Positions 34,971 through 46,220 of a stretch of 64,000 bases of DNA are shown piece after piece (the first letter of the stretch is position 1; each line of letters opens with the position of its first letter). This DNA comes from Dacryopinax spathularia (taxonomy: Eukaryota; Basidiomycota; Dacrymycetes; Dacrymycetales; Dacrymycetaceae). Position numbers and translations under genes: made by a program. Under the pieces are notes generated by a model that was not told where the DNA came from, searched no databases, and worked only from the letters and a program-made list of their open reading frames with translations. The stretch is taken from positions 744,001 through 808,000 of the forward strand of contig JBBPFI010000014.1 in assembly GCA_037974965.1 (NCBI GenBank), in the 5' to 3' direction.

Positions 34971-35006
34971 CTATGCACTATGCACTATGCAGTGCATAGT
35001 GCATAG
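34971..35006. repeat. Perfect hairpin, 15-bp arms
   Basis: CTATGCACTATGCAC and its complement around a 6-nt loop. Each arm is itself a tandem of CTATGCA, so slipped foldings are possible. Confidence 0.7.
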
Positions 35007-35214
35007 CACTTGTCACGAAACACGGAAGTCCTCTGGCGATAACGTTTGGGACTGATGTGATGGACTGCTTATCCTTCTCCTAAACTAGGGAACATGGTCT
35101 TCCTCGTTGCTGGCCCTCTCTGTGCTTAGACTGTCTGTGAGCCTGTACTGGCTGAGCTAGACGGTGGACTCGGCAAAGTTATACTCGAGTTGCCTGAAGG
35201 CTTGTGCAGCGAAG

Positions 35215-37622
35215 ATGACGACCCCCTCAACGCCGAGGGATATAATGGGCTCCTCCATCCGCACAGCAGCGGATGCTCTCAGTTCCTGTACGTCCCTCTT
35301 CCTCGCCTCTCCACTCCAGGTTAGCGAGCTAACGTCGACCGGCAGATTCCCGCGCACAAGCGTTCTACGGCGAGAACTTCGTAGACCACGCAACAGCCAG
35401 TGAGGCGGACGACGAAGACGACGAAGTATGGGACGAAGAAGAGGGTTATGGAGACTATGACGATGCCGACGACGAGGAAGCGGGTCAAGCTCAGGCAGGA
35501 GGGCCCAGCCGACCAGACGGTATACAAAGTCGAGACTTCACGCTCGAGGGCGCTGGGATGACATGGGAAAGACCGCAGCTCGGGCTGGGCGTGCAGAGGG
35601 AGACGATCGAGGAGGACTCGGTGTTCATCCCGAGCACGTATACGTCTGTGTCGGGTTCGGCGCCGGGAGCGGGGATGCGGGATCTGAGGATGACGAGCTC
35701 GAGCGGGGGAGAGGACGTGAGTCCTATCACGCCTAGGGCTGCTCAGGCTGGTCCCTCCTCCCCCGATCTATTGTCGCCTACTACACCTCGACCGGGCGGG
35801 CAGCTCGCAGAGCCTAGTCAATCGCCAACTTCTCCACAATGGACCAGCGCGGACGAACCCGTCCCTGCCGTCCCACGTTCCACACCCACCGAGACCTCCC
35901 CACTCCTCATACGCAAGAAAGGCCGCGCAGCATCCGCCGCTCTGCCCCGCCAACCAGGCTCCAGCACAACACCAACAAGACGCCGAGCCTCCCAGCCCTC
36001 CATCCCGCGTATCCGCTCCCAACGCCTGTCGTCCGCTTCGTACGCTACGATCTCCCGCCGGCCCAGTATGCGCCAACGCCGGTCCTGGGGCCTGCTGAAG
36101 ACGCAGCAGGAGGCGCCTATCGCTGAGGCTCCGGGAGGAGGGACGAGCACGTTCGGCCAAAGCTTGTTTAACTGTATTGCCATCCTGCTCGGGATTGGGG
36201 TGCTGAGCGAAAGCATGGCCTTTGCCTACGCTGGGTGGATAGGCGGGTTCGTCCTTTTGGTGGGGTATGGGTTCCTGACCTGTTATACGTGCGTCTTCCC
36301 TTTCTTCTGGCTATGTGTGAGTGGGAAGCTGATGAGGGATTTGTGATAGGGCGAAGATCTTGGTGAGGATCATGGCCCTCGATGCGAGGATAAAGAGCTA
36401 TGCGGATATTGCCAAGGTCGCGTTTGGACCAAAGAGTATTTGGCTCACGATAGCGATGTTCTGTTTGGAGCTGTTTACCCTTTCGTACGTCCCTCTTTTT
36501 TGCCATTGGTGCGCGGTGATTGATACCAAAGGGGTAGGGTGATCTTGGTATTGCTGTTCTCGGACACGCTGCATGAGCTCTATCCTGCTATCTCGAGCGA
36601 TATGTGGAAGATCATCGGACTTGCTTTGTGCGTATTTTCTTCGCCGTTTCCCAAGAAATAAGCTCATATATGCGCCTTGTTCCAGCGTTCTCCCAACCTG
36701 TTTCCTCCCTCTCAACCTCCTCGCCTTCACCTCCATCCTGGGTATCCTCAGCATCGTCCTCCTCGTCGCCACCGTCCTCATCGACGGTTTCTCCATCAGC
36801 ACCACCCCCGGCTCCCTGCTCAACCCAGCCCCCACCTCCCTCCTGCCCGACTGGCCCCGTCTCCCCATCGCCTTCGGCCTGCTCATGTCCTCCTTCTCGG
36901 GGCACACGATCATCCCCTCCCTCGCCAAGGACATGCGCGAGCCCGAGCGATTCGACAGCATGATCAGTCTTGCCTACTTGATCGCTACGGTGCTGTATGG
37001 TGTTATTGCCAGTGCGGGGTATCTGATGTTTGGGAATGCGGTGAGTGACGAGGTGAGCAAGGATCTGGTCAATACGCCCGGTTATCCGAAGTGGTTGAAT
37101 ATCGTTATGGCTATTGGGCTGGTTATCAACCCGCTCTCAAAGTACGCGCTATGTACGCGACCCGTACGTCCCTCCTTCTATTCCTGAGAAGGCCCTTCTG
37201 ATAATGAGAACTGACAGCTAAGCACGACAATCGAGTCCCTACTCGGAATAACCGACGCCCCTCTCAGCGCCGACCCGCACTCCGCTCCCTCCGGCTCCTC
37301 CGGCGAACCCTCCACCTCCGAGCCCAAGCCCGCACCCCCAAAACGCTGGCTATCCAAACACACCCTCTACATCCTCCTCTCCCGCGTCTCCCTCTCCCTC
37401 ATCATCGTCCTCACCGCCATCCTCATCCCCTCATTCTCGATCGTCATGTCCTTCCTTGGCGCGTTCAGCGCGTTCCTGCTGTGCGTTATTGGCCCGGTCA
37501 GCGCGAAGTGCATGGTTGAGGGCAGGTGGAAGTGGTATGATGTGGCTATTTTGGTCGTGGGGAGCTTGATGGCGCTTACGGGGACGGTCACGGGGTTCGT
37601 GGAGGGTTCGCCGGGTGTATGA
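35215..37622 (+). CDS. Vacuolar amino-acid transporter, AVT1 type (AAAP family)
   Basis: Proton-coupled amino-acid transporter of the vacuolar membrane, PF01490 family. The start at 35215 gives MTTPSTPRDIMGSSIRTAADALSS-type head; the first intron (GTACGT...CGGCAG) joins to YSRAQAFYGENFVDH. An acidic segment (EADDEDDEVWDEEEGYGDY) and a long Ser/Pro/Arg-rich cytosolic tail follow. The transport core begins STFGQSLFNCIAILLGIGVL, the family's first helix, and has about 10-11 TMs (LTCYTAKILVRIMA, WLTIAMFCLELFTLS, GHTIIPSLAKDMREP, IASAGYLMFGNAVSDEV, INPLSKYALCTRP, SFLGAFSAFLLCVIGP). It ends FVEGSPGV at 37622. There are about seven introns. The long N-terminal tail is typical of fungal AVT1 homologues. 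Confidence 0.92.
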
Positions 37623-40127
37623 ACGCCGAATAACCTCTCCGCCGGCACGGAGCACACGACTCGGTCATACGAGCCGCAAGAGCTCACGTGCTACTGCAAG
37701 CTGTTAGCCGTGCGGCCGATGTTGAAATTCGGAACAAGCTGGGTTTCCGGTGGTCGCACGCATGTGACTCGGATAAGCGGTACAAGCCGCACGATACATT
37801 TTCTCTGGAAGGTTCGCTGCATGTACATAAACCTGCAAGCTCTAACGAATTATGAATGTTATGAATGACGGATCATGGTGTGATTCAGGCGCCATGGCTG
37901 GCATTGCTGGATATGGCGTGGAGAGTGCGGGTCGCCGCGGTAGGCGTAAGGGTGGAGGAGAAGGAATTGGTGATGCGCTGGTGCAATATCGATTCTCGTC
38001 GTGCTGGTTCTTGTGATTTAGAGCGGGCAGTAACCGGGGAGAGCAGTCCTGCGCGAGTTGGACAAGCGTAAATCCTCGGTCAGGTCCTATTCGGTAGCGG
38101 AGCAGACCGGTTCGTCATCATGCTATCTTCATGAGGGTATAGAAAATCAAGTTCTATTTCCATAATGCCCACTTGGATTCGCTTTGCCTGATGAATCCAA
38201 CTCAAGATGTCCGCATGCGATGCAACGTCGCATGTTAATCGCTGTCTGCCAGATTCGTTTCCACATGACTCGTGAATGAGGAGCGCCCATGTTGGTGTGT
38301 CTGACGCAAGTATTGTTGCATATTCCGTGGATGTGCGGGACGAAGCGTGATTGTTCGGGTGCGACAGTGAATCTCGAAATGACAACATGGCCGGATCGCT
38401 TAGCAAGATCTCCGCCAGCAACGCCGCGGTAGATACTTCGGTCAAAGAGCAGAAGCGAGCAGGAACGACCTAGCATGCCTTTAGGTGTTTCGGTCGTACG
38501 AGCTGGCTCAAGCGCGATGCTGGAAAGAAGCAAGCGGTGTTGAGGAAGAGAAGCGAAACCATGTGACGCGGCGCGTGCGCGGATTCTTTGCACGCGTCGC
38601 GGCGCTAAGCAGTGCGCTCACCAGCTTATCGCTTGACCACCACCATACTGCTTTGCTTCATCGCTCGCTAAATGTGGCTCGAACATGGCCACTCTCTTGT
38701 GTGGTATTCTACCGACTGACGGCCTTGCGGTTGAATGCGAACGTCATGGCCGCGTTGTCGCCATCAATATGGACAGCATGCGTGCCATCAGCAAGGTGTC
38801 CCGCAATGGAAGTTGGGCTAGAACACCGTGGAGCTCTTCTTACGCACCAACACATCAACCCCTATTGATCGGGAACAAACGTCTAGCTGGCTTCGCTACA
38901 CTACCCTGATGTGTGGCGACGGGTTCCCTCCGCCTGAGGCTTCGGACAAACGATATCGCTACCAAAGGCTGTTTTGCTGAAGGTCGTCAGAGTGCTGGTC
39001 GCTGAAACGTATAGGCTGTGGAGCGACTTGACCTGCTGGCTGGCGACGGTCGTGCGATATTCAACTGAACGATTGACCTCCTATTATCCTTATCTCAACG
39101 GCAGCATGCGTTCTCCTCCCCTGGACATGCTGGTTACAAGTCCAAAGTGGGTAAAATGACGCTTGCTGTCGGCTAATAATAGCGCGAAATCATGCCTAGT
39201 CGTATTAATCCTGGTCGGCTTCGTAATTACTCGAAGATCAAGTGTGCTGCCGGTGCCAGTATGCGGAGAAGGGATATGGGGCTTGCTGCCATCAACTTCT
39301 GGGACATCAGGTCTCGACTCTTCCCCACGCCGACGTCATCTGTTCCGGCGGCTTCCTCACCTGTGGCGACTGAGAGTGGGTTTGTACTTGCCAGAACATT
39401 CGAATAGCTCGTTATCTGGTCGACCATACTTCCCCTAACGACGGCTTCGCCCTCCCGCGAGCACGTGTGCCCGTCGTTCTTGGTGGCAGATCCCGGCTGG
39501 TGCTGCATCCTGACTGCCTTTGAAGATCCGAAACGACTCATGCAGCACGACCCATGAATGGATTCAAAGCTGCTACCTCGCGATGATAAGCATCACCACC
39601 TTGCTGCCGCTTCCCGACAAGAGCGAGTTGGGGGCCCAAATTCGTTCTCCCTCGGGAAATGGGTCCTCCCGATCAAGCGTCCGCGGCTGCACAGCGCACG
39701 GCCATGGAGCTACAACTGGCATGGTAGGCGAAATGTTCCAGTCTTCTGCTGCGCACGAAACCTTGTCTTCTGCGAGCCTGAGCATGATCCGCACCATCAA
39801 CTTGCCTCATGCGGTAAAGAAGGCTCTGGGACGCTCGCCGCTCCTTTACCATGCTCGTACCGTTGTCCTGATGAATGACTTCTGGTACCATTCTGCCTCA
39901 TTCGTTTCTGGCGTACCACCGCGCGGGTGTCCTGTTCGTATTATCCTTGTACCGTGTGGTCGCAGGGGACAGCGCCATGAGACACCGTTCAAACGGCTAG
40001 GGGCAAGTTGAAGCCTCCAGGCATAAAAAGGCGTCGCAAAACCTCGTCCACTCCTCAGGATCAGGCCTCTTCCGTCCTCTCCAGCAAGTGCAGTCGTACT
40101 CGCCTCAGCCCCAAGCAGCCCGTCATC
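37623..40127. other. Gene-poor intergenic stretch
   Basis: 2.5 kb between the transporter stop and the G1 peptidase. Several overlapping ORFs of 70-160 codons in all frames have no signal peptide, domain or consistent splicing. The end carries the peptidase promoter, with a TATA-like CATAAAAAG at 40021, about 105 bp before the ATG. Confidence 0.4.
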
Positions 40128-41045
40128 ATGATCGCCACCGCCCTGCTGACCGCTCTCTTGGCCACCGGTGCCTTGGCCCGCCCATCCCCTCGTTCACGCT
40201 TGGAGTCCCGCGTGGCTCGCCGCAGCGAGGGTTTCTCTCATCTGTCGACCCCTAACCAAAGGCTCGCCGACAAGGGTCTGACAAGCCAGACAACAGAGGC
40301 CACCACCGGCTACAGTTCCAACTGGGCTGGTCCGGTTTACAACTCGGCTGCGGTAAGGAACGATACCTCCACCACGTGACCTCGGAAAGCTGACTACTGT
40401 TCATGTGCAAAGGGTACTTTCAAGTCGGTAACCGGCACTTTCACCGTTCCAACTCCGGCTGCTCCCTCTGGAGGTCGCGGAACCTATGCTGCGTCCGCGT
40501 GGGTCGGTATCGACGGTGACTCATGCGAGACCGCGATTCTCCAGACTGGACTCGACTTCACCGTCGACAACGGCCGCGTCAGTTATGATGGTAAGGAGAT
40601 TACTGCGAGTGCGAAGGAAGATATTCACGCGTGCCTTATAGCTTGGTACGAGTGGTACCCCGACTACGCCTATGACTTCTCTGGGATTACCTTCGCCGCC
40701 GGTAACGAGGTGAAGGTTACCGTCACTGCCACCAGCACGACGTCCGGCACCGCGGTTATTGAGAATCTCACCACCGGCGAGACCGTCACCCAGGAGATCA
40801 CTTCCTCTTACGCTCTTTGCGAGCAGGACGCGGAGTGGATCGTCGAGGACTTCACGGAGGGCAACTCCCTCGTACCTTTCGCAAACTTCGGCACCGTCGC
40901 TTTCACCAATGCTGAGGCAACCACCTCCTCGAACACTGCCGAGGGTCCTAGCGGTGCCACCTACATTTATGACATCGAGCAGAACAACAAGGTCCTCACC
41001 TCCGTCACGACGAGCAGCACCGGTACCACCATCAAGTACGTGTAA
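40128..41045 (+). CDS. Secreted glutamic peptidase (family G1, eqolisin)
   Basis: Acid endopeptidase secreted to the medium. Three exons (40128-40352, 40413-40590, 40642-41045) close to 268 aa. The signal peptide is MIATALLTALLATGALA. A basic propeptide follows, and the mature domain starts about residue 60 (GYSSNWAGPVYNSAAGTFKSV). Catalytic Gln119 is in AILQTGLDF and Glu199 in DAEWIVEDF. Other family blocks are SAWVGIDGDSCE, AWYEWYPDYAYDF and NFGTVAFTNAEATT. All parts of a working enzyme are visible. A TATA-like box is at 40021. It heads a local cluster with two related genes downstream, pointing the same way. Confidence 0.94.
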
Positions 41046-42014
41046 ATACCGATGATGCTGGGGGGAGGTGTTACCGGAGTATCCTGGGAGAGAGTAGAAG
41101 AAAAATGTTTGTCGTGTCGAACTTTGCTTCAATAACAATACGTTCCAATGGGTTGATGAAATACTGGACGATGAGAAAACAGGAGGAGGGAGCACAGTGT
41201 ATTAAAGCCAGTCCAGGCTCCATGGCGTAGATAACCCTGACCATCGCGACGATAAAACAACCTGAAGCGAACCAGCTCTTCCACCTACCCTGACTTCGCC
41301 TGACAATAGCAGGCGTTGTCTTTGGATGGAACCGTCGTGAAGTATTCTCAGTTCCGAGGGCAACCAACTTCCAGCGCTCTTCTGCTATGCACCGCCTTCG
41401 TACAGTAGAGATCTGATCGCGGTGTTCGCAAAGCGATCGGATCAAAGCTGCACAGTAAGATAATGGAGACGACTGAGTAGGTGGAGGCTCCACGCCAAAA
41501 GAGTACAAGCAGTGCTTCTCTGCCTTCATATCTCGCAAAAGCCCCTCAACCTCTCTCACTGTCGTCGCCTCATATAGCCTTGCCTCTGGGCGAACTTTCA
41601 ATCGCCTGATGGAGGACCCTGTCTCATCTGATCCACACGTCCTGGTTCCCTTGCTCCTCGTCTGGGGTCGTTGTCAAAACACTTGCGAGGAAGTCCGCCA
41701 AGCGTCAAGCTGCCTTATTAGGCACGCACTACCCACACAACACATCTCATGGGACATGGGCATTGTTGGCGATCTGGAGATGGGCGTCTTGTGACGTTGA
41801 CTCATCCATCCGGCAGGGTGATACTACACTGTCCACGGGAAGGCGGGGCAGGGTTGGCACCCAGTCCCCATAATCATTACTCGGCGATACATGACCGCAG
41901 TTTGCAGTAAGTGGAAGCCAAGAAGCGTACTTCGGCAACTGTAGGTATATTAGCTTGCGACCACTGAACAGGTCATGAACCGTAAGGAGCCTATTCACCG
42001 CCATCGACGACAAC
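41046..42014. other. Intergenic between G1-like genes
   Basis: 969 bp. A 176-codon minus-strand ORF (41071-41601) is present, with no recognised domain and partly under the peptidase 3' UTR. It is weakly supported (perhaps 0.2). GGTATATTAG at 41944 could serve as TATA element for the next gene. Confidence 0.35.
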
Positions 42015-42839
42015 ATGCAAAATCTTTTCTTCCTCATTCTCGTTGCGGGAGCCCTTCTCGGCCAGGCTAAGGGGGCTATTTCCATGTCCGAAAGAACCGC
42101 GACGACTCGGGCAGGTCTCACTGCGTCCATTAGCAGTGTGAGCTCGTTTGATCCAGACCTGATACTTTTCATTGGTTGAGCGAGACTGGACAAAGGGCTC
42201 CTTTGCAAATTTGACGACCGTGTTGAGTTTGCAGACTATGACGGTCCCTTCCGGTGGAGACTCTAGCAAGACATACTCCGGCATCATGTCGGCAAGTCTC
42301 GCTGGGTCTGGTGGTCAAGCACTCACCATGGGCATCGAATGTACCGCTGGTGCCTCGACGGGCTGTTGGCGTACGTCATCCATGTTCTTTGAGATACCTG
42401 AGCGGGTTTAATAGTTCAGGTAGCGGTATTTGCGTACTCGCCAGCCTATCCCCTGCAGGCGATACCGGGGTACAACTTCTCTACCGGAGGCGGCTTGGTG
42501 TACCTTCAGGCGGTGCTGACCAGCGACACCTCAGTCGACATACGGATCATCAGCATTACCTCACCGATGACCATTATCACCAGCTATACGAGCCCGATAG
42601 CGCAAGGATCGTATACTGAGGCCGTCTGGGCGTTCGATACGGGTGAAAACGGATTGTATATCGACTTTGACGAGGTGTACTATACGGGCGCCATCGCGTA
42701 CACCTTTGATGGAGCGTCTGTCACCCCCGCCGCCGCGCAGACCACCGAAGAACTCGTTTCTCCCAGCGGACAGACGTTGAGCAACATATACGTTCCTTCG
42801 TATAGCAACGGGGAGGATATCCAGCTCTCGTATGTGTAG
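42015..42839 (+). CDS. G1-peptidase-like secreted protein, catalytic residues lost
   Basis: Three exons (42015-42137, 42196-42370, 42424-42839) close to 237 aa, with the same intron positions as the gene at 43903. The signal peptide is MQNLFFLILVAGALLGQAKG. The fold blocks match G1 peptidases: TVLSLQTMTVPSGGD, GQALTMGIECTAG, VFAYSPAYPLQAIPG and a beta-rich end. By eye alignment the catalytic Gln falls on the Glu of GIECTAG and the catalytic Glu of xAEWIVEDF falls on Val in EAVWAFDTG. It is therefore probably not a peptidase; it may be a binding protein or pseudo-enzyme with a concanavalin-like fold. Confidence 0.72.
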
Positions 42840-43902
42840 TTGGTGTAGCAAAGAGCAAGGCCCGGATCCGGAGGTTGCCGGTAGTGATCGTGGGAGCAGA
42901 CACAGTAAAGAATTATTGTAACGGCCTCTTCCACAGAATCGAAGTTTGCCTTCGCGGAAAGTGAGACTGCATTGGACAGCAACGGCGATGCTGGGCTGAA
43001 AACCATCCACTTTGCCTGAGTCGATCTCTTTTGCTCCCTTGTCAGTAGCAGCGGGCCAAGGCACAAAGAGGCAGCTTTGCTGGCGAGCACAGGCTTGACT
43101 GTAGGAGTGTTAGTATTCGCAGGACCCGAGTCTGAGCTTCTCCCCGCAATGAGCTCACGCGGCGAGAACGTACCTGATATGCGGAGGATCCGTCGGAGCG
43201 CGGATACTTTTATCGCTCGACGGACTGATGTCGCTTCTCAGGTGGTCCAAAGAATCCTTGCACCATGTGGACTCCCCGCAATAAGGGTAGGGACCATCTT
43301 CTTTCTTCTTCCGCGAACGTGCGGCGATGTTTCGCACGAGGGGAGATAAAGAAACTTTCTTTCCTCATCGCCGCCACCCTCTTCGAATGCTGCATGAATG
43401 AAGCCGTGTCGAATGCGTTGAGCAAAATCCAGTTGCAATAAGGAAGCATGTCAGATAGTTGAGGCATGACGTAGAGGCATTCGCAAACCGCCCGTTGGAG
43501 CCGTTGTGCCTTTCACTGCGGCCCGCGGTGCCTATTACAGAGCGTTAAGGGCCATCAACCACACATCATGCAATTCTCACCTTTCTCTCGCGAATATGCT
43601 CGATCCTGCATGAAGAGTTCCCTTGCGTACAGGTATTTACTGCTGGGACTGGGTCAAACCGGACCCGCCGAAGCCTAGAATCTCCAGCGGTTCCGCGGAA
43701 GATTGGTGGGAAGAGCTTGCGTTGCCGCTACGCCCAGCACGATGACTGGGCGGGTCAGCGTCCCGCAGCTTGCCGTGCATAGACCGGGATCCGCTAGGCA
43801 CCACTTCTGCTGCAGGGTATATAAGTTGCCCTCATGATGGGAGAGAGTAGTCAGACTCACCCACGCAGTCTTTTAGCTTCGTATAACGGATCACACTGCA
43901 AG
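42840..43902. promoter_or_regulatory. Intergenic, promoter of the third G1-like gene
   Basis: 1.06 kb with no supported gene. A clear TATA box, GGTATATAAG, lies at about 43818-43827, about 80 bp before the ATG at 43903. Confidence 0.5.
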
Positions 43903-44708
43903 ATGCAAATCCTCTCCGCTCTCGTTGTCCTTGCCGGCGCTCTCATGAGCAATGCTGCTCCCGCGACGTTCGGCAAGCGGGCTGGTACAACCGAAGCAGG
44001 TGCGATCGCCTCCGTCGCCGGGGTGAGTTTCTGATACACCGTTTGGTCGCCACCGCTCTGATTGACTATGACGGTGGGCAGGACTCGTTCAAGACGATCA
44101 GTACCAGCCTTGTCGTCCCGACCATGTCCGTCCCAACCGGCGGCGACGCGACCCAAACGTACACGGGCACAATCTCTGTTGGGCTAGCCACCACGAGCGG
44201 CGAAGCCCTCACGATTGGAGTCCAATGCACGGCGGGAGCTACGACTGGCTGCACCGGTATGTTTCCTTGTTGGCCGATGTTCGCGCATGGGTTGACCGGT
44301 CTTCCAGCCGTGTTCGCGTACTCGCCCGCCTACGCGCTCCAGCCCTTCCCCGGTGTCTCCGTCTCAGCTGGAGATGTTCTCCTCATCTCTGCGACGGTGA
44401 ACAGTAACACCTCCGCCACAGTCGGAATCGTCGACCTGTCGATCCCAACCGCGCAGTACACCACATACACGGCCACGACTCCTCAAGGGCCGTACACGGA
44501 GGCCAAGTGGGTCGTCGACACCGGCGCAGATGGACTGTATATCGACTTCGGCACCGTCGCATATACCGATACGGGCGCATCGACTGTTGGCGGTACTTCC
44601 GTTACGCCGGCGAATGCGCAGACCATCGAGGAGCTTATCACCCCTGATGGGACGACCGTTAGCAGCGTGACAATCAACTGGTGGGGTACGGAGATTGCGT
44701 ACGTGTAG
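43903..44708 (+). CDS. G1-peptidase-like secreted protein, catalytic Glu replaced
   Basis: Three exons (43903-44022, 44082-44256, 44308-44708) close to 231 aa. The signal peptide is MQILSALVVLAGALMSNAAP, then a KR that may be a Kex2 site. Blocks: DSFKTISTSLVVPTMSVP, GEALTIGVQCTAGATTGC, VFAYSPAYALQPFPGV, SAGDVLLISATVNSNTSATV and LYIDFGTVAYTDTGAS. The Gln (GVQCT) is kept at the aligned place but the catalytic Glu of AEWIVED aligns with Lys in EAKWVVDTG. It is a close paralogue of 42015-42839 and a distant one of the active-looking enzyme at 40128. Confidence 0.75.
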
Positions 44709-45353
44709 ATGCCTCAGTAGTAGCAAACGGCCAGACCAAGATTGGTTCTCGTCCACATCACCGCTTGATAATGAATATGCCTGTGTATAGCTTGCAAAGG
44801 TTTCGGAAAGCTGCGTCACAGCGAGAAGCAGGGAGGCAGGCGAAAAGCTGGTGTACTTCGACGACGGACACCGGCAGCGGATTTCCTCCGTCACACCAGT
44901 CAGTTCCTGGACTCATCCTTTCCTCCCATAGATCCCATTGTTTGCATCCCTATCGTCTGCATTTCCGATGTTTCGAGACGGGCCTGCAGTGACAAAACAG
45001 CCACCATCCGAGCGTTGATGGCGATGATACACCAGTTGCCCGCAGACCGCATTTCAGTTGGAACAAACAAGCAGGACCTGGTAAAGAGCCACATAAATAT
45101 TGAAGCGGTGAAACAGCAGTGCCTGCAGATTGTAAGCCCAGTGTAGCCAGCGACTGTCGCCGACCGGGACGACATCTACAGGTTTGCGCGGCAATGACAG
45201 CCCCTGGCGGAGGCAAGTGTCATATTGACACCAATGACTCCGCGCGCGTCGCGCTGGTCCCCCGTGGGCCGCCCTGAGCGGGACCTGTTCACGGGTGACA
45301 GGCATGACCGTACTATGCAGGAGTTAGTTACTCTGATGTCTGCGGGTCGCTCC
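44709..45353. other. Intergenic, left flank of the transposon
   Basis: About 650 bp with no supported gene between the last G1-like gene and the first signals of the right-hand element. Confidence 0.4.
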
Positions 45354-45371
45354 ACCGCATCATGATGCGGT
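45354..45371. repeat. Perfect 18-bp palindrome near presumed left end
   Basis: ACCGCATCATGATGCGGT, self-complementary throughout. It shares the CATG core with the dispersed palindrome but not its flanks. Confidence 0.6.
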
Positions 45372-46220
45372 AATAATAATAGATTATCACTTCCATATTT
45401 CATGATAGTCCCATGCTCACATCTGCCCAGCCTGGCCTGCTGGGCAGTGTGGGCTTAAATAGTCATGACCGTTCGATGAAGTGTCATGACACACACACAC
45501 ACCTGTATGCTCTCATCCACACGCAGCTTGCTCATTCTGCCGTGCCCACTCCAGGATCCAAGTGTGTTGAGACTGGCTACTCCACTCTTCTCCTCTTCTG
45601 TTTTCCATCTTGCATTCACAAGCGTTGGGTCCCCGTAAGAAGTGTGACACCCACAACTATGTAATGATGTACAGTTTTATGTCATGACACAATCGTCTGT
45701 ACCCGCTTCAGCCTCACCTGAACCAAAACCGATAGTCTCTGGCAATGGTAATTACGAATTCCCACGGAACAAACCAAAGTAAATTGCTGCACAGGCGGCC
45801 GTGACCCAAACACCCTCTCAAGCAATCATACTGTCATGACATGTTTTCGTCATGACAGTATGCCTGTTCGTCATGACAGTAAGCGGCGATGACCCAGTCC
45901 TGCCACCCTCCTCCATACCCCATTCACCCCTTATTGTCATTTTGTCGTCCCAAACCATGCACCACTCATAGCGCAATCCTGATGCTCGCCTCCGCCAGTC
46001 GTGCGACCCGCAGACGTGAAACCACAATCGAATGAGGCAAAGGCGTCCCTTGCCGCGGGACCAAATCCAAAGGGGAGAGAAGTCTCGAAAAGGGTTGCGA
46101 ATATGGCAGAATCATGGCCTTCGCAGGACGCGCGCGCCTCTTATATCTGCCTGTGATCGGTCTGTCTGTGTCAGCTCTCACTCAAACTGGTCTACCGCTC
46201 ACTAGCAAACACTCTGAACA

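Larger units (their letters stand above)
33655..35214. other. Hairpin-rich, AT-rich non-coding island
   Basis: 1.56 kb between RPN2 and the amino-acid transporter. No gene is seen. It holds a foldback element (33931-34411), an AT-rich core (34560-34920), three perfect hairpins with a CTATGC-type core, and interstitial telomere repeats, listed separately. The concentration of such structure is much higher than elsewhere in the window. Confidence 0.7.

Noticed and set aside
41071-41601. 176-codon minus-strand ORF after the G1 peptidase
   Set aside because: No family signal, no convincing promoter, and it overlaps the presumed 3' UTR of the peptidase gene. Left as a weak possibility only.
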